Shown piece after piece: positions 36,151 to 44,358 of a stretch of DNA of 64,000 bases. The number at the start of each line of letters is the position of its first letter. The stretch's first letter is position 1. The notes below the pieces were generated by a model, which had not been told where the DNA came from, searched no databases, and saw nothing but the letters and a program-made list of their open reading frames with translations. The DNA is taken from the NCBI RefSeq assembly GCF_947497025.1, contig NZ_CANMFC010000004.1, positions 186,001-250,000 of the forward strand, read 5' to 3'. The stretch is from an uncultured Kushneria sp. GTDB taxonomy: Bacteria; Pseudomonadota; Gammaproteobacteria; Pseudomonadales; Halomonadaceae. The position numbers and the translations under genes are program-made.

Positions 36151-36786
36151 TCAGTGATGATGGTGATGATGGTGATGCTCGCCCTCGCCCGCTTCGTCCT
36201 CCTCGGGCTTGCCTGCCGGGTCGCCGCCCGGTTCCAGCCCCGGCGGCATCGAGCCCTCCGCCGCTGCGCCATAGCGCCCGCGATGGCTCGACAGCACCAC
36301 CACGCCGATCATGGTGGTCAGCAGCACGAGACCCGCCGATTCGAAAATCAGCATCGAATCACCGAGCATTTCGTTGCCTAGTGATCTGACGGGTTCGAGG
36401 TCTGCCGGCACCGGCTGATCGGGAAATACCGCCAACAGGGCCATGGCGCCCAGTATCAGAAAACCGGCGATGCCGGCCCCGATGGCGATACGTTCCTGGT
36501 GGACCATGTTCATGGGATTCAGGCCGGCCGGGTTCATCATGAACATGACCATGAACAGCGCCATGACCGTCATTTCCACGGCCATCATGAAGAACATGGC
36601 AACACCCAGGTATTCCGCCGCCAACAGGATCATGATCACGCCCACGGCGATGAACGACACCAGCAGAAAGAAGGAGGCCCGTACCATCGAGTCGGTGCGA
36701 AACACGCGCCACCCGGTAACCACCGCCAGCGTGGCCAGCAGCAGAAACGCGATATCGACACCGATGCCGTCATTCATGCTCTCCAT
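36151..36786 (-). CDS. nuoJ: complex I-like subunit NuoJ homologue with polyhistidine tail
   Basis: The 211-residue protein starts at ATG 36786 (overlapping the nuoH stop) and has five membrane helices with the NuoJ region LAAEYLGVAMFFMMAVEMTVMALFMVM; complex I NuoJ has EYVGAVMVLFLFVVMM here. The C-terminus is a Gly/Glu/Pro-rich linker ending in eight consecutive His residues, a natural poly-His tail that could bind metal ions. It is followed by 27 bp and then nuoK. Confidence 0.9.
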   Translation of the reverse strand: MESMNDGIGVDIAFLLLATLAVVTGWRVFRTDSMVRASFFLLVSFIAVGVIMILLAAEYLGVAMFFMMAVEMTVMALFMVMFMMNPAGLNPMNMVHQERIAIGAGIAGFLILGAMALLAVFPDQPVPADLEPVRSLGNEMLGDSMLIFESAGLVLLTTMIGVVVLSSHRGRYGAAAEGSMPPGLEPGGDPAGKPEEDEAGEGEHHHHHHHH

Positions 36787-37709
36787 CACAACAGCGCTCC
36801 TATCCCGGCCCACACCAGATCGATAAACGACAGCGGCAGCAACACGACCCACATCAAGGTGACGCAGCGCTCCGGCGCCAGTCGCGGCAGTAGCCGCCCG
36901 AGCAACAGCAGCACGCTCAATACCGCCAGCATCTTGAGGGACATCCATAACGGGCCGGGCAGCCAGGGCCCCAGCCCCCCCCCCAGGAAGGCAGTCGCTG
37001 CCACGCCGCTGAACGCAACCAGCATGGCCGCCCGGGCCATGTCCCAGACCAGCCGTGGCGGTCCCGAGATCTCCGAGGCCGTGCCGCCGGCCAGATCCGT
37101 CGAATCGGCCAGGTTCAGCGGCCCCCAGAAGGTCATGCCCAGGCCGACGATGAGAAACAGCGGCAGCCCCAGCGGCTGGCGAATGACGTTCCACAGCCCT
37201 TCCTGCGAAGCCACCACCTGGGTGAACTGCAGCGATTCGGCCGGCAATGCCACGCCGATCAGCACGAACATGCTGATCAGGATGTAGGAGAGCCCCAGCG
37301 CCACGTACCGGTACCCGCCGATCAAGGCCAGTAACGAATTCGCCGACCAGCCATGCAAGAAGATGACGACGGTCGCCAGCGCTTCCACGCTGCCCCACAG
37401 CACCACGCTGGTGACCAGATCCGTGGCGACCAGCGATGCCGACCATGGCACCACCGCCAGCCCGCCCGCCGCCAACGCCAGATACAGGGCTGGTGCCAGC
37501 CGCCAGGCTCGCCAGTCAGGCGCTTCGGTGGCATTGGCGTGCTGGATCAGCAACCAGGCTCCGCGCGCTATCGGCGCCAGCCAGATACCTCCGGCCTGGG
37601 GGGTGCCAAGCGCGCTGGCAACCAGGCGATCGAGCACGGCAACGGCATAACCGCCGACAACCAACATGAAGATCACCATGAGAACCGGCAGAAACAGCTC
37701 GCTAAACAT
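36786..37709 (-). CDS. nuoH: complex I-like subunit NuoH homologue
   Basis: A 307-residue membrane protein with about eight helices. The start is the ATG at 37709, which overlaps the end of the B/D-like gene. The region that in NuoH forms the quinone chamber (AESELVSGF...EYS) reads DLAGGTASEISGPPRLVWDMARAAM here: a Glu and an Asp remain, but most of the acidic cluster is lost. NuoH joins the membrane arm to the quinone-binding subunits; a degenerate chamber agrees with the loss of redox residues in the B/D-like protein. Confidence 0.88.
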   Translation of the reverse strand: MFSELFLPVLMVIFMLVVGGYAVAVLDRLVASALGTPQAGGIWLAPIARGAWLLIQHANATEAPDWRAWRLAPALYLALAAGGLAVVPWSASLVATDLVTSVVLWGSVEALATVVIFLHGWSANSLLALIGGYRYVALGLSYILISMFVLIGVALPAESLQFTQVVASQEGLWNVIRQPLGLPLFLIVGLGMTFWGPLNLADSTDLAGGTASEISGPPRLVWDMARAAMLVAFSGVAATAFLGGGLGPWLPGPLWMSLKMLAVLSVLLLLGRLLPRLAPERCVTLMWVVLLPLSFIDLVWAGIGALL

Positions 37710-39012
37710 CGTTCCCGGTGCCTCCCCGTACCGCCCGGGACTCGCCGGATGGCCGTGTGCCGACAGGTTGATCGGCCACCCCCGCGACATCCAGGCTGGC
37801 GACCGTCGCCAGGGCATCGCCCCACTCCAGCCCGGGTAACAGCTCGTCGAAGAGCGCGCTCGCATCCGCCGGCCGCCGCGCCGACCAGGGGCCACGCGGT
37901 GTCTCGACGCTGCCTGTTCGCTCCGTGTGTACCCTGTCGCGTTCGGCCAGACGGGCCAGATGGAGGGACTGATCGATTTCGTCCAGAAGCTGCCGCCAGC
38001 GAGCATGGGTATCGCCCGCAGTCTGACAGACGGGAGAGAACCCCAATCGTCGATAGCCGGCATCCTCCGAGCGTAGGTCATCAGCCATTCCGGCAGCTCG
38101 AGCGGCGGACCCACCGATCATGCGCGCCTGCTCGGGGCCGAGCACGCCGCCGCCCGCCGTCAGGCGAAAGAAGCCGCTACGTGATAGTGCGCGCCGCAAT
38201 CCATCGAGGGTACTCGACGTCGACAATCCATGCGCCAGACGCAAGGTCCGCAGGCTCACATTCTCCAGACCCGCCAGGTGCAATGCATGGAACAGCCGGT
38301 GAAGGTGATGGCGGGCCCGGGCAAGCTCGACCTCCGCAATGGGGACGGGGCGCTCGCGAGCGTTGAAAAAGATATCGTCGAGAGATTGTGGATATGGCGC
38401 AAATTGCGTTTGCCATGTCTGCACGAGATCCCCCTGCAGGGTGATCTCCGCCGCCATGCCGGGCGGAAACGCGAAAAAGAACGGCCCCAGCCGGAAAGTC
38501 AGTGAATCCAGCGTCAATCCGTCGCGGATGTCATCTGCCATGTTCATGGCCATGGGTCGCCCGTAGGGCACCCCGCCCATCATGCCTTCACCGCCCTGGC
38601 CGAAATCGCCCTCGCCTTCCCAAGGGTTGGGCGGCTCGTCCGGCAGGAGACGATGGGTACTGCCGCGGCAGCCTTCCATCAATTCGAGATGCGCCGTGAC
38701 CAGTGCGCCGGGCAGGTCGTCGAGATCGTCGATACGGGCCACGCGTTCCAGATGAGGCCAGGGTTCGCTGCGAAACCACAGCGTCGTGAAGGGGTATGGC
38801 AATTGGTCATGCACCCGACGCAGGGGCTCGAAGCGGTCGGCCGGAATCTCCCCCGCCACCAGCAACACACTGGCGTGGCGCGGCGAGTCGACCAGTTCGA
38901 TTTGCGGAGAAAGCGCGAGATGCCGCAGCGCGCCATCACCCTGCTTGCCCAGCACGGGAAACACAGGAACGCTGCCACGCGAGGCGAGTTTGTGCAGCCA
39001 GTTCACTGCCAC
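37702..39012 (-). CDS. fused NuoB-like/NuoD-like protein without redox residues
   Basis: The 436-residue protein (GTG start 39012, inside the nuoA end) begins with a NuoB-like part (VNWLHKLASRGSVPVFP, then SPRHASVLLVAGEIPADRFEPLRRVHDQLP, residues 1-80). A Gly/Met-rich stretch follows (residues 125-165), then a NuoD/hydrogenase-large-subunit-like part (LTFRLGPFFFAFPPGMAAEITLQGDLV, helix bundle with RARHHLHRLFHALHLAGLE, C-terminal DVAGVADQP). Only two Cys occur (about 115 and 338) and there is no CC pair, so cluster N2 cannot be bound. The quinone-site GPxHPxxHG of NuoD is replaced by GPFFFAFPPG. It probably keeps a structural or conformational role only. The assignment rests on motif alignment by eye and on gene order. 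Confidence 0.75.
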   Translation of the reverse strand: MAVNWLHKLASRGSVPVFPVLGKQGDGALRHLALSPQIELVDSPRHASVLLVAGEIPADRFEPLRRVHDQLPYPFTTLWFRSEPWPHLERVARIDDLDDLPGALVTAHLELMEGCRGSTHRLLPDEPPNPWEGEGDFGQGGEGMMGGVPYGRPMAMNMADDIRDGLTLDSLTFRLGPFFFAFPPGMAAEITLQGDLVQTWQTQFAPYPQSLDDIFFNARERPVPIAEVELARARHHLHRLFHALHLAGLENVSLRTLRLAHGLSTSSTLDGLRRALSRSGFFRLTAGGGVLGPEQARMIGGSAARAAGMADDLRSEDAGYRRLGFSPVCQTAGDTHARWRQLLDEIDQSLHLARLAERDRVHTERTGSVETPRGPWSARRPADASALFDELLPGLEWGDALATVASLDVAGVADQPVGTRPSGESRAVRGGTGNDV

Positions 39013-39350
39013 TTGAACACCCCCTCACGCCAGGCATAGACGATGCCCACCGACAGGATGGCGAGAAACATGCCCATCTCCATCATGGCCTTCTTGCCCG
39101 TCTCGACGAACACGACCGCCCACGGGTACATGAACATCATCTCCATCTCGAAGGCGATCAACAGCAGCGTCATGGAGTAGTAGCGAACGTGGTAGCGGCT
39201 CCAGGCGTGGCTGTCGGGCGTCCCCCCGCCCAGAAACGGCACGCGCTGGGACCATCTGGGCCGAGGCTGATGACGCATGGGCAGCCACTGCACCAGCAGC
39301 CCGGCGCCCAGTACCACGATCAGAATGATGAGAAGAGCGAACAGCTCCAT
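39003..39350 (-). CDS. nuoA: complex I-like subunit NuoA homologue
   Basis: A protein of 115 residues with three membrane helices and the NuoA motifs YYSMTLLLIAFEMEMMFMYPWAVVF (complex I: F..LFVIFDVEALFLYPW). Start at ATG 39350 behind AGGGA gives normal length. An ATG at 39488 behind AAGGAG in the same frame would add 46 residues with no family match; which is used is open. It is the first gene of the eight-gene operon, and the promoter should lie between 39351 and 39560. Confidence 0.88.
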   Translation of the reverse strand: MELFALLIILIVVLGAGLLVQWLPMRHQPRPRWSQRVPFLGGGTPDSHAWSRYHVRYYSMTLLLIAFEMEMMFMYPWAVVFVETGKKAMMEMGMFLAILSVGIVYAWREGVFKWQ

Positions 39351-39488
39351 GCGGATCCCTCGCGTCGCTGATTCAAACGAACCTGGGCCAGAGACAATGA
39401 CCGCGGGTCCCAGTCCCTTCGCTGATAACCAGCCCTTTATCGAAGGGTAGGCGGCTGACCTGAACGCAAACTGAATAAGCGTCCTCAT

Positions 39489-39840
39489 TTAGCTCCTTGG
39501 ATAAAGTAGGTCAACAATAGCCAAGGTGCGAGGCAGAGTCGGCCGTCACGCAGCCAGCGGCATCGGGTCATGCGGAAGTTACGGTCGGCTGGAACGGCAA
39601 GGTGTGAACGACAGGAAGAGGCAGCAAGGCAGAGCTGACAGTACTTTCTGACAAAACTTGCAGATCGAGTAGGAGAGGGCGTCACCGCACTAGTCCTCTC
39701 TTCAGATTCTACCTCGCGATGGACACCTTTGCGGTTCAGCTAGTGATTCCCCTTGCCGGGCCCACAGAGGACTTGCACCTCCAAGTCGTCCGTGCGGCCA
39801 CTACGGCGGGTCGGGACAGCGTCATGCCCGGCGCACACAT
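39489..39840. other. intergenic region between complex-I-like operon and ICE backbone
   Basis: About 350 bp without a supported gene. It separates the cargo operon's 5' end from the 3' end of the helicase gene and is probably the promoter region of the nuo-like operon plus the cargo insertion border. TTGACC (minus strand, near 39520) is a possible -35 element. Confidence 0.4.
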
Positions 39841-39864
39841 AAAAAACCCCTCCGAAGAGGGGTT
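39841..39864 (-). terminator. rho-independent terminator after helicase gene
   Basis: On the minus strand AACCCCTC, loop TTCG and GAGGGGTT form a perfect 8-bp stem followed by TTTT. It lies 16 bp after the helicase stop and ends the 42-47 kb ICE operon. Confidence 0.9.
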
Positions 39865-39880
39865 GGGGTAAACCTGATCG

Positions 39881-42107
39881 TCACGCGACCAGCTGACGAG
39901 CCAGCTCCACTTCGACCGACTCGCCGTCGCTGTTGAGCGCATCGAGCCCGGACTCGGGGATATCCCCGGATGTGCTTTGCGCCACGGCGATCTTGGCTGC
40001 CATCAGCCGCAGACAGGCGATCTGTGACGTTTCGGCGTAGCCGAAGAACACCACACGCACCGCCCGGTGCTGACCAATACGCCAGGATCTTCGCGCCGCC
40101 TGCTGGAGCGTGTAGACGTTCCAACCGGTCTGCATGAACGCGATCGTCGGGAAGTCGAGAAGATCCAGCCCGGTTTTGACCAGCTCCGGATTGGTGATCA
40201 GGACATCGATCCCCTTCTCGACCTGATCCGCGATCCAGTCTTCCCGCCGACTGGTGTCGACACTCGAGCGCAACACGGCCACTTTGAGGCCCTCTTGCTC
40301 GAGCACGCGCTTCAGGCGACCCGTGGTATCGCGCTTGCCGGTGTAGGTGGAGTAGACCAGCACCTTGCGGCCCTGGGCCTTCTCCGATCGGCATAGCTCG
40401 ACCAGCTCGTCCTCCTTCGGCATCGTCGACGCTTCGTCGAAAATCGACTTGGCGAAGCTGATCAGTGCCCGCGAACGCGGGTGCTTGACCGCTTCCGGTC
40501 GAAAACAGCAGTCAGGCCACGCCAGCAGCACATTGAGCACCACACCCAGCAAGGTGGTGTCCTTGTGTGCCAGCGCTTCCCGCAACGCCTGTGTCAGCTC
40601 TCCAGAGAGCTTGTCATAGGCACTGGCCTGAGCAGACGACATCGGCACTTCCACGAACTCCTCGTCATACGGCGGCAGTACATCGCCGCCGATGTCCTTG
40701 AGCTTGAGGAAGACCGTGAAGGGCAACACGTAGCGCAGGATGCCCTTGGGGCCGAAACCCGGTGCCTTAACCGTGCGCACCGAGGTTTTCCGCCCCTTCG
40801 CCGTCTTGTGTCCAGCGCCCTCGCGTTCCGAGTAGATATCCTTGAGGATACCGTGCTCGCGCATGAAGGCCATGGACGCCGCACCCAGTGAATTGCGCTG
40901 GGGACGATAGCCGTCTTCGATCATCACCGGTGTCAGGATCCGGAAGAGCAGATAGAACAGGTCGTCGGCGTAGCCGCCCATCAGCGTGCCAGTCAACAAA
41001 AGCGTCTTGCGTGCCTTCGCTGCCAGTACACCCATGGCCTGACCCTGGGCCGACCCCGCGTTCTTGTACTCATGCCCTTCGTCGACGATCAGCAGGTCGA
41101 AGAATTGGTCGGGGAGATAGCGCTTTATGAACTCGCTCGGCTGGAACCCCCCCTTCACCGAAGCCGAATTCGATGTTGGCCATCGCCCGTTCCATTCTCG
41201 TTGCCTGTCGATCGTTGAACACCAGGTCGCCGTTCTCGTCCATCAGGTTGATGAAATCGTGCGCGTTGTCGGCGAGCATCGACGACAGAAAAGCCTCGCC
41301 GAATCGGTCGATCAGCTTGTCGGCAGTCACCTTGCCGATGGTTGGAATGCGCTGCAGCGCCTTGAGCACCGAACGACGGCGGGCATCCCCTTCGGGCTGC
41401 CGCTGTCGTATGAGTGTCCAGAGCTGACCACCGCATCCCGCGCACGCCTGCTGACGCTCGGTCTGCTGGAACGACTCGAACCGGACCGGCTCATTGTCGT
41501 TATCGAGGATCATGCGGCCGCAGTCCGGACACGCCGCGAGGCGGCCGGACAGGGTGCGCCTGGGAGTGGCCACCGGTACCCAGTGAAACCCCATCCGCAT
41601 CCGTACACGACCCAGCACGAAGAACTCCGGCCGGCCATCATCTGGCTGCCCCAACTGCTCGCGCAGCTTGAGTAATTTCGCCAGCGTATCCGGTCCGTTG
41701 AGTACCCAGACCCGAGCTTGGGGCACCGTCTCAAGGATCTCGCGCCGCCACTTGTAGACCAGGTGTGGCGGAGACACGATCAACGATCGACGATAGCCCT
41801 CGGTCGCCATCACGGCTGCGACGGCAATCGCCATCATCGTTTTGCCGGTTCCCATCTCGGCGTTGATCACGCCGGCACGCTCGTTCTGATCCAGTAGCAG
41901 CGCGCAGATCGCGTGAACGACATCTGCCTGTGCCGGGAACGGTTGGCGTGCCAGAGCGTTCATTACCGCCTGTCGCGCCGGATTCCCGCGACCGTCATAG
42001 ACCGGGGGATGGGTGTGGTTGAGCGTATCCAGAAGCCCGTCGCCGAACTCATCGATAAAATCGTTGAGCGCGATGACGTTATCCGGTGCTATGCAGAGCA
42101 TGTTCAT
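39881..42107 (-). pseudogene. SNF2/DEAD-like ICE helicase with a +1 frameshift
   Basis: Two overlapping frames together make a superfamily 2 helicase of about 740 residues. The N-terminal part (ATG 42107, GGAGA upstream) has Walker A INAEMGTGKTMMA, SLIVSPPHLVYKW and two CxxC zinc pairs (CPDCG, CAGCGG). The second part has the DEGHEYKN box, TGTLMGGYADDLFYLLF and the helicase C domain (VYSTYTGKRDTTGRLKRVL, VLITNPELVKTGLDLLDF, RSWRIGQHRAVRV). The C run at 41147-41153 has seven bases; six would join GEGG to FQPSEFIKRYLP in one frame. Such helicases are conserved in PFGI-1-class ICEs. It is either a real frameshift or a homopolymer sequencing error. Confidence 0.88.
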
Positions 42108-42126
42108 GTCCGTCTCCAATGAAAAC

Positions 42127-42168
42127 GGGCAGAACACGCCCCTACGGACGAAGTTCTGCCCGTAGGGG
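42127..42168 (-). repeat. two interleaved inverted repeats in helicase leader
   Basis: GGGCAGAAC (42127-42135) pairs with GTTCTGCCC (42153-42161), and CCCCTACG (42139-42146) pairs with CGTAGGGG (42161-42168). The arms alternate (a b a' b'), so the RNA can form either hairpin or a pseudoknot, 20 bp before the helicase start. Confidence 0.8.
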
Positions 42169-42198
42169 TTGGCACGCTCCATGAGCGCGCTTGGTGGT

Positions 42199-43377
42199 CT
42201 ATGCCGTCTCGGCGTCCGAATCAGCAGGTTCAGATGGTGCCGGCGCATCCAGTGCCGGCGTCGAGGTGATCTTGAACAGTCGCCCCTTGTCGGGTGAGCC
42301 CGGGGTCACGTCCCAGGCCATGATGGCCGGCACGAAACGATCGGTCAGGATTCGACGCTCGCTGATGTTGCCATCGGCGTCTTCGTCGAACTCGACCTTC
42401 GAGGACTTCTCCTTGAAGGTATCGCCCTTCACGACCAGTTGACGCCCTGACCGCGAGGTCACGATGCCCGATATGCCCCCTGCTGCCAGCGACAGCGCGA
42501 GGTGCCAGCTGGAAAGCCGGCGCAGCGGACGTCGCTGCGTGCCCCCATCGGTCCAGAACGCGAGGTTGAAGTCGGGCCATAGCCCGCCCAGCTGATCTAT
42601 TTCCTGCCCCAGCTGCTCGGGTTCCAGCGACATGCGGTAACAGTGAGGTGTGTTACCGATCGCCGGCGGCACGTCATACAGACCATCACACCAGATCTCG
42701 GGCAACGGCTCGGGTTTGAACTCTTCCAACCCGATTTGCTGCAACATCTGTCTGATCGTTTTGGCCCTGTCGTTGGCCAGTAGTGCATTGCGCTTCGTGC
42801 GAACGCCGAAGACGACGACCTGCTTGAAGGTATCGACCGCGGCCTCGAACACAGTGACGTGATCGAAGTGTTGGCTGACCCAGCTAGACAGCTCATCGTC
42901 GAAGACGTAGTGCGGCACGATCATCACCAGGATCCCGCCGTACTGCAGCAGGTGAACACAGCGCTGGTAGAACAGCTTTTCCAAACGCTGCCGGCCTTTG
43001 CCCGCGTATCCCTTGCTCCCGCCGGTCTCGCTGACGAGATCGCCGTAGGGTGGATTGAAGAACATCATGCCAAACGAGCGCGGCGATATGACGGTATCCA
43101 TCAGATCCGACTGGATGCCGACATCGACCAAGCCCTGCATGTGACGCGCTCGCTCGAGATCGAACTCGATGCCATAGGCGTCAGTTCGATCCCGGCCCAG
43201 CCGGTGGGCGCTTTCAAGGATCGCATGGCCTTCGCCGGCACACGGGTCCAGAATGCGCACCCGCTGGTCGTGCGAGGTGCCCAATGCCTGAAGAGCACGT
43301 TCGATCGTGTCCTCGTCGGTCGGGTAGTAGCCGTTCTTTGCGAAGTTGCGCGCCAGGCGTGGAAACATCAAAGCCAT
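42199..43377 (-). CDS. ICE-encoded SAM-dependent DNA methyltransferase-like protein
   Basis: The 392-residue protein has the SAM-binding motif ILDPCAGEGHAILE (residues 42-55) and the amino-methyltransferase motif FFNPPYGDL (NPPY 108-111), followed by a YGGILVMIVP strand and a unique C-terminal half. It resembles the DUF6094-type methylase-like proteins conserved in ICEs next to the SNF2-like helicase. It may protect or modify the element's DNA during transfer; the target sequence is unknown. It lies between the helicase gene (92-bp spacer with inverted repeats) and another ICE gene (15 bp). Confidence 0.85.
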   Translation of the reverse strand: MALMFPRLARNFAKNGYYPTDEDTIERALQALGTSHDQRVRILDPCAGEGHAILESAHRLGRDRTDAYGIEFDLERARHMQGLVDVGIQSDLMDTVISPRSFGMMFFNPPYGDLVSETGGSKGYAGKGRQRLEKLFYQRCVHLLQYGGILVMIVPHYVFDDELSSWVSQHFDHVTVFEAAVDTFKQVVVFGVRTKRNALLANDRAKTIRQMLQQIGLEEFKPEPLPEIWCDGLYDVPPAIGNTPHCYRMSLEPEQLGQEIDQLGGLWPDFNLAFWTDGGTQRRPLRRLSSWHLALSLAAGGISGIVTSRSGRQLVVKGDTFKEKSSKVEFDEDADGNISERRILTDRFVPAIMAWDVTPGSPDKGRLFKITSTPALDAPAPSEPADSDAETA

Positions 43378-43392
43378 GGTGGCCTCCCAGGT

Positions 43393-43989
43393 TCATTGCG
43401 TGGCGAGATCGCCGGCGTGGATGAGCTGACCGATGGCGTCCTGGACGCTGGCCAGCGAGAGATCGATCCAGACGCCGGAAAGGCGCTCGGACGTCTGGTC
43501 GAGCATGCGGATCGCTCCGTGCTCGAGGAGCAGTTGGACGACCGAGGGTCGCCATTGATCCAGCAGCGGAAACGCAGCGAGATCTCGCAGACGTGACCAG
43601 AGCATCGCGCTTTTGTCCTGTCGCGAGTCGTGTTCGTTGAAGATGGCGTAGCACTGACGATTGGCACGATCCGGATCCTGACAGCGTTGATCGAACAGCC
43701 AGAGGTTCAGCAGGCTGCCGAACCGCGTCTGCCGATAGGTTCGCGTCGTGCGTTTGGCCAGGCGTTCACGATCCAGCTGTAGAGAGACTGACTGACCGTC
43801 TCGCTGGAGCGTGATCCCCGTCCAGCCGCCTTCGGCGATGGGCAGGGTCAGCTTGGCCATCAGTTCGTGAATGGCGGTGTCTCGCCCCCAAAGGGACAGA
43901 AAGACCGAACGGTCGCCATCGGCGACATAGCTATCCAGAAAAAGCTCTGGCGCCTCCTCGAGACGCCAGAGCGGGGTTGCAGGTGACAT
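43393..43989 (-). CDS. conserved-type ICE protein of unknown function (198 aa)
   Basis: The start is ATG 43989 behind GGAGGCAG; the longer frame to 44040 is unlikely. The protein (MSPATPLWRLEEAPELFLDSYV...) has a beta-rich N-terminal half and a helical C-terminal half with DQWRPSVVQLLLEHGAIRMLDQ. I recognise no catalytic motif, signal or membrane segment. Its place in the helicase-methylase operon, 15 bp from the methylase gene, suggests a role in element maintenance or transfer. Confidence 0.75.
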   Translation of the reverse strand: MSPATPLWRLEEAPELFLDSYVADGDRSVFLSLWGRDTAIHELMAKLTLPIAEGGWTGITLQRDGQSVSLQLDRERLAKRTTRTYRQTRFGSLLNLWLFDQRCQDPDRANRQCYAIFNEHDSRQDKSAMLWSRLRDLAAFPLLDQWRPSVVQLLLEHGAIRMLDQTSERLSGVWIDLSLASVQDAIGQLIHAGDLATQ

Positions 43990-44019
43990 GCTGCCTCCAT
44001 TGACAAGGATGGGGACGAG

Positions 44020-44052
44020 CTGCCCCCTAGGGGCAGACATCGCCCCCGGGGG
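44020..44052 (-). repeat. paired GC hairpins in ICE spacer
   Basis: CTGCCCC (44020-44026) pairs with GGGGCAG (44030-44036), and CCCCCGGGGG at 44043-44052 is a perfect palindrome. Both lie in the 75-bp spacer before the 198-aa gene. Confidence 0.75.
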
Positions 44053-44064
44053 TTGAGTGTTGAA

Positions 44065-44343
44065 TCAGGCCGGCACGAAACGACGCGAGTATGGGTCGTA
44101 ACGCCAGGCGTCACGCTCGAGACGAATCGGGGTATGCCCGTCGAGGTAGATCGTGGTGAGGTATCGATCGCGATAGGTCAGTGCTTGCCGCGCCGAGACT
44201 TCGGGTATGCCCTCCGAGATGAAGAATTCAATCAGCTCCTCATCTGATGAGGATTCATCGTTGGCGAGCAGATCTTCGATCGTGTGGAGCTGGGTCTCGG
44301 TTAGTGCCGAGAACGCCGGCGCCATGGGGTGAGTGGTCGACAT
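44065..44343 (-). CDS. small ICE protein of unknown function (92 aa)
   Basis: ATG 44343 has GGAGGA 7 bp upstream. The protein (FSALTETQLHTIEDLLANDESSSDEELIEFF...) is acidic in its first half and has a C-terminal segment ALTYRDRYLTTIYLDGHTPIRL ending in RYDPYSRRFVPA. No known domain is visible to me. It lies 15 bp downstream of the ArdC-like gene in the same operon, so co-expression is likely. Confidence 0.75.
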   Translation of the reverse strand: MSTTHPMAPAFSALTETQLHTIEDLLANDESSSDEELIEFFISEGIPEVSARQALTYRDRYLTTIYLDGHTPIRLERDAWRYDPYSRRFVPA

Positions 44344-44358
44344 GATGTCCTCCAGGTT

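Noticed and set aside
31033-39350. Reading the cluster as a complete NADH dehydrogenase (complex I) or as an Mrp antiporter
   Set aside because: Subunits C, E, F, G and I and all Fe-S ligands are missing, which excludes normal complex I. NuoA, H and J plus the long NuoL C-terminal extension and the lack of MrpE/F/G exclude a plain Mrp operon.
39736-39942. Minus-strand ORF at the end of the helicase gene
   Set aside because: It covers the terminator hairpin and the helicase 3' end in another frame.
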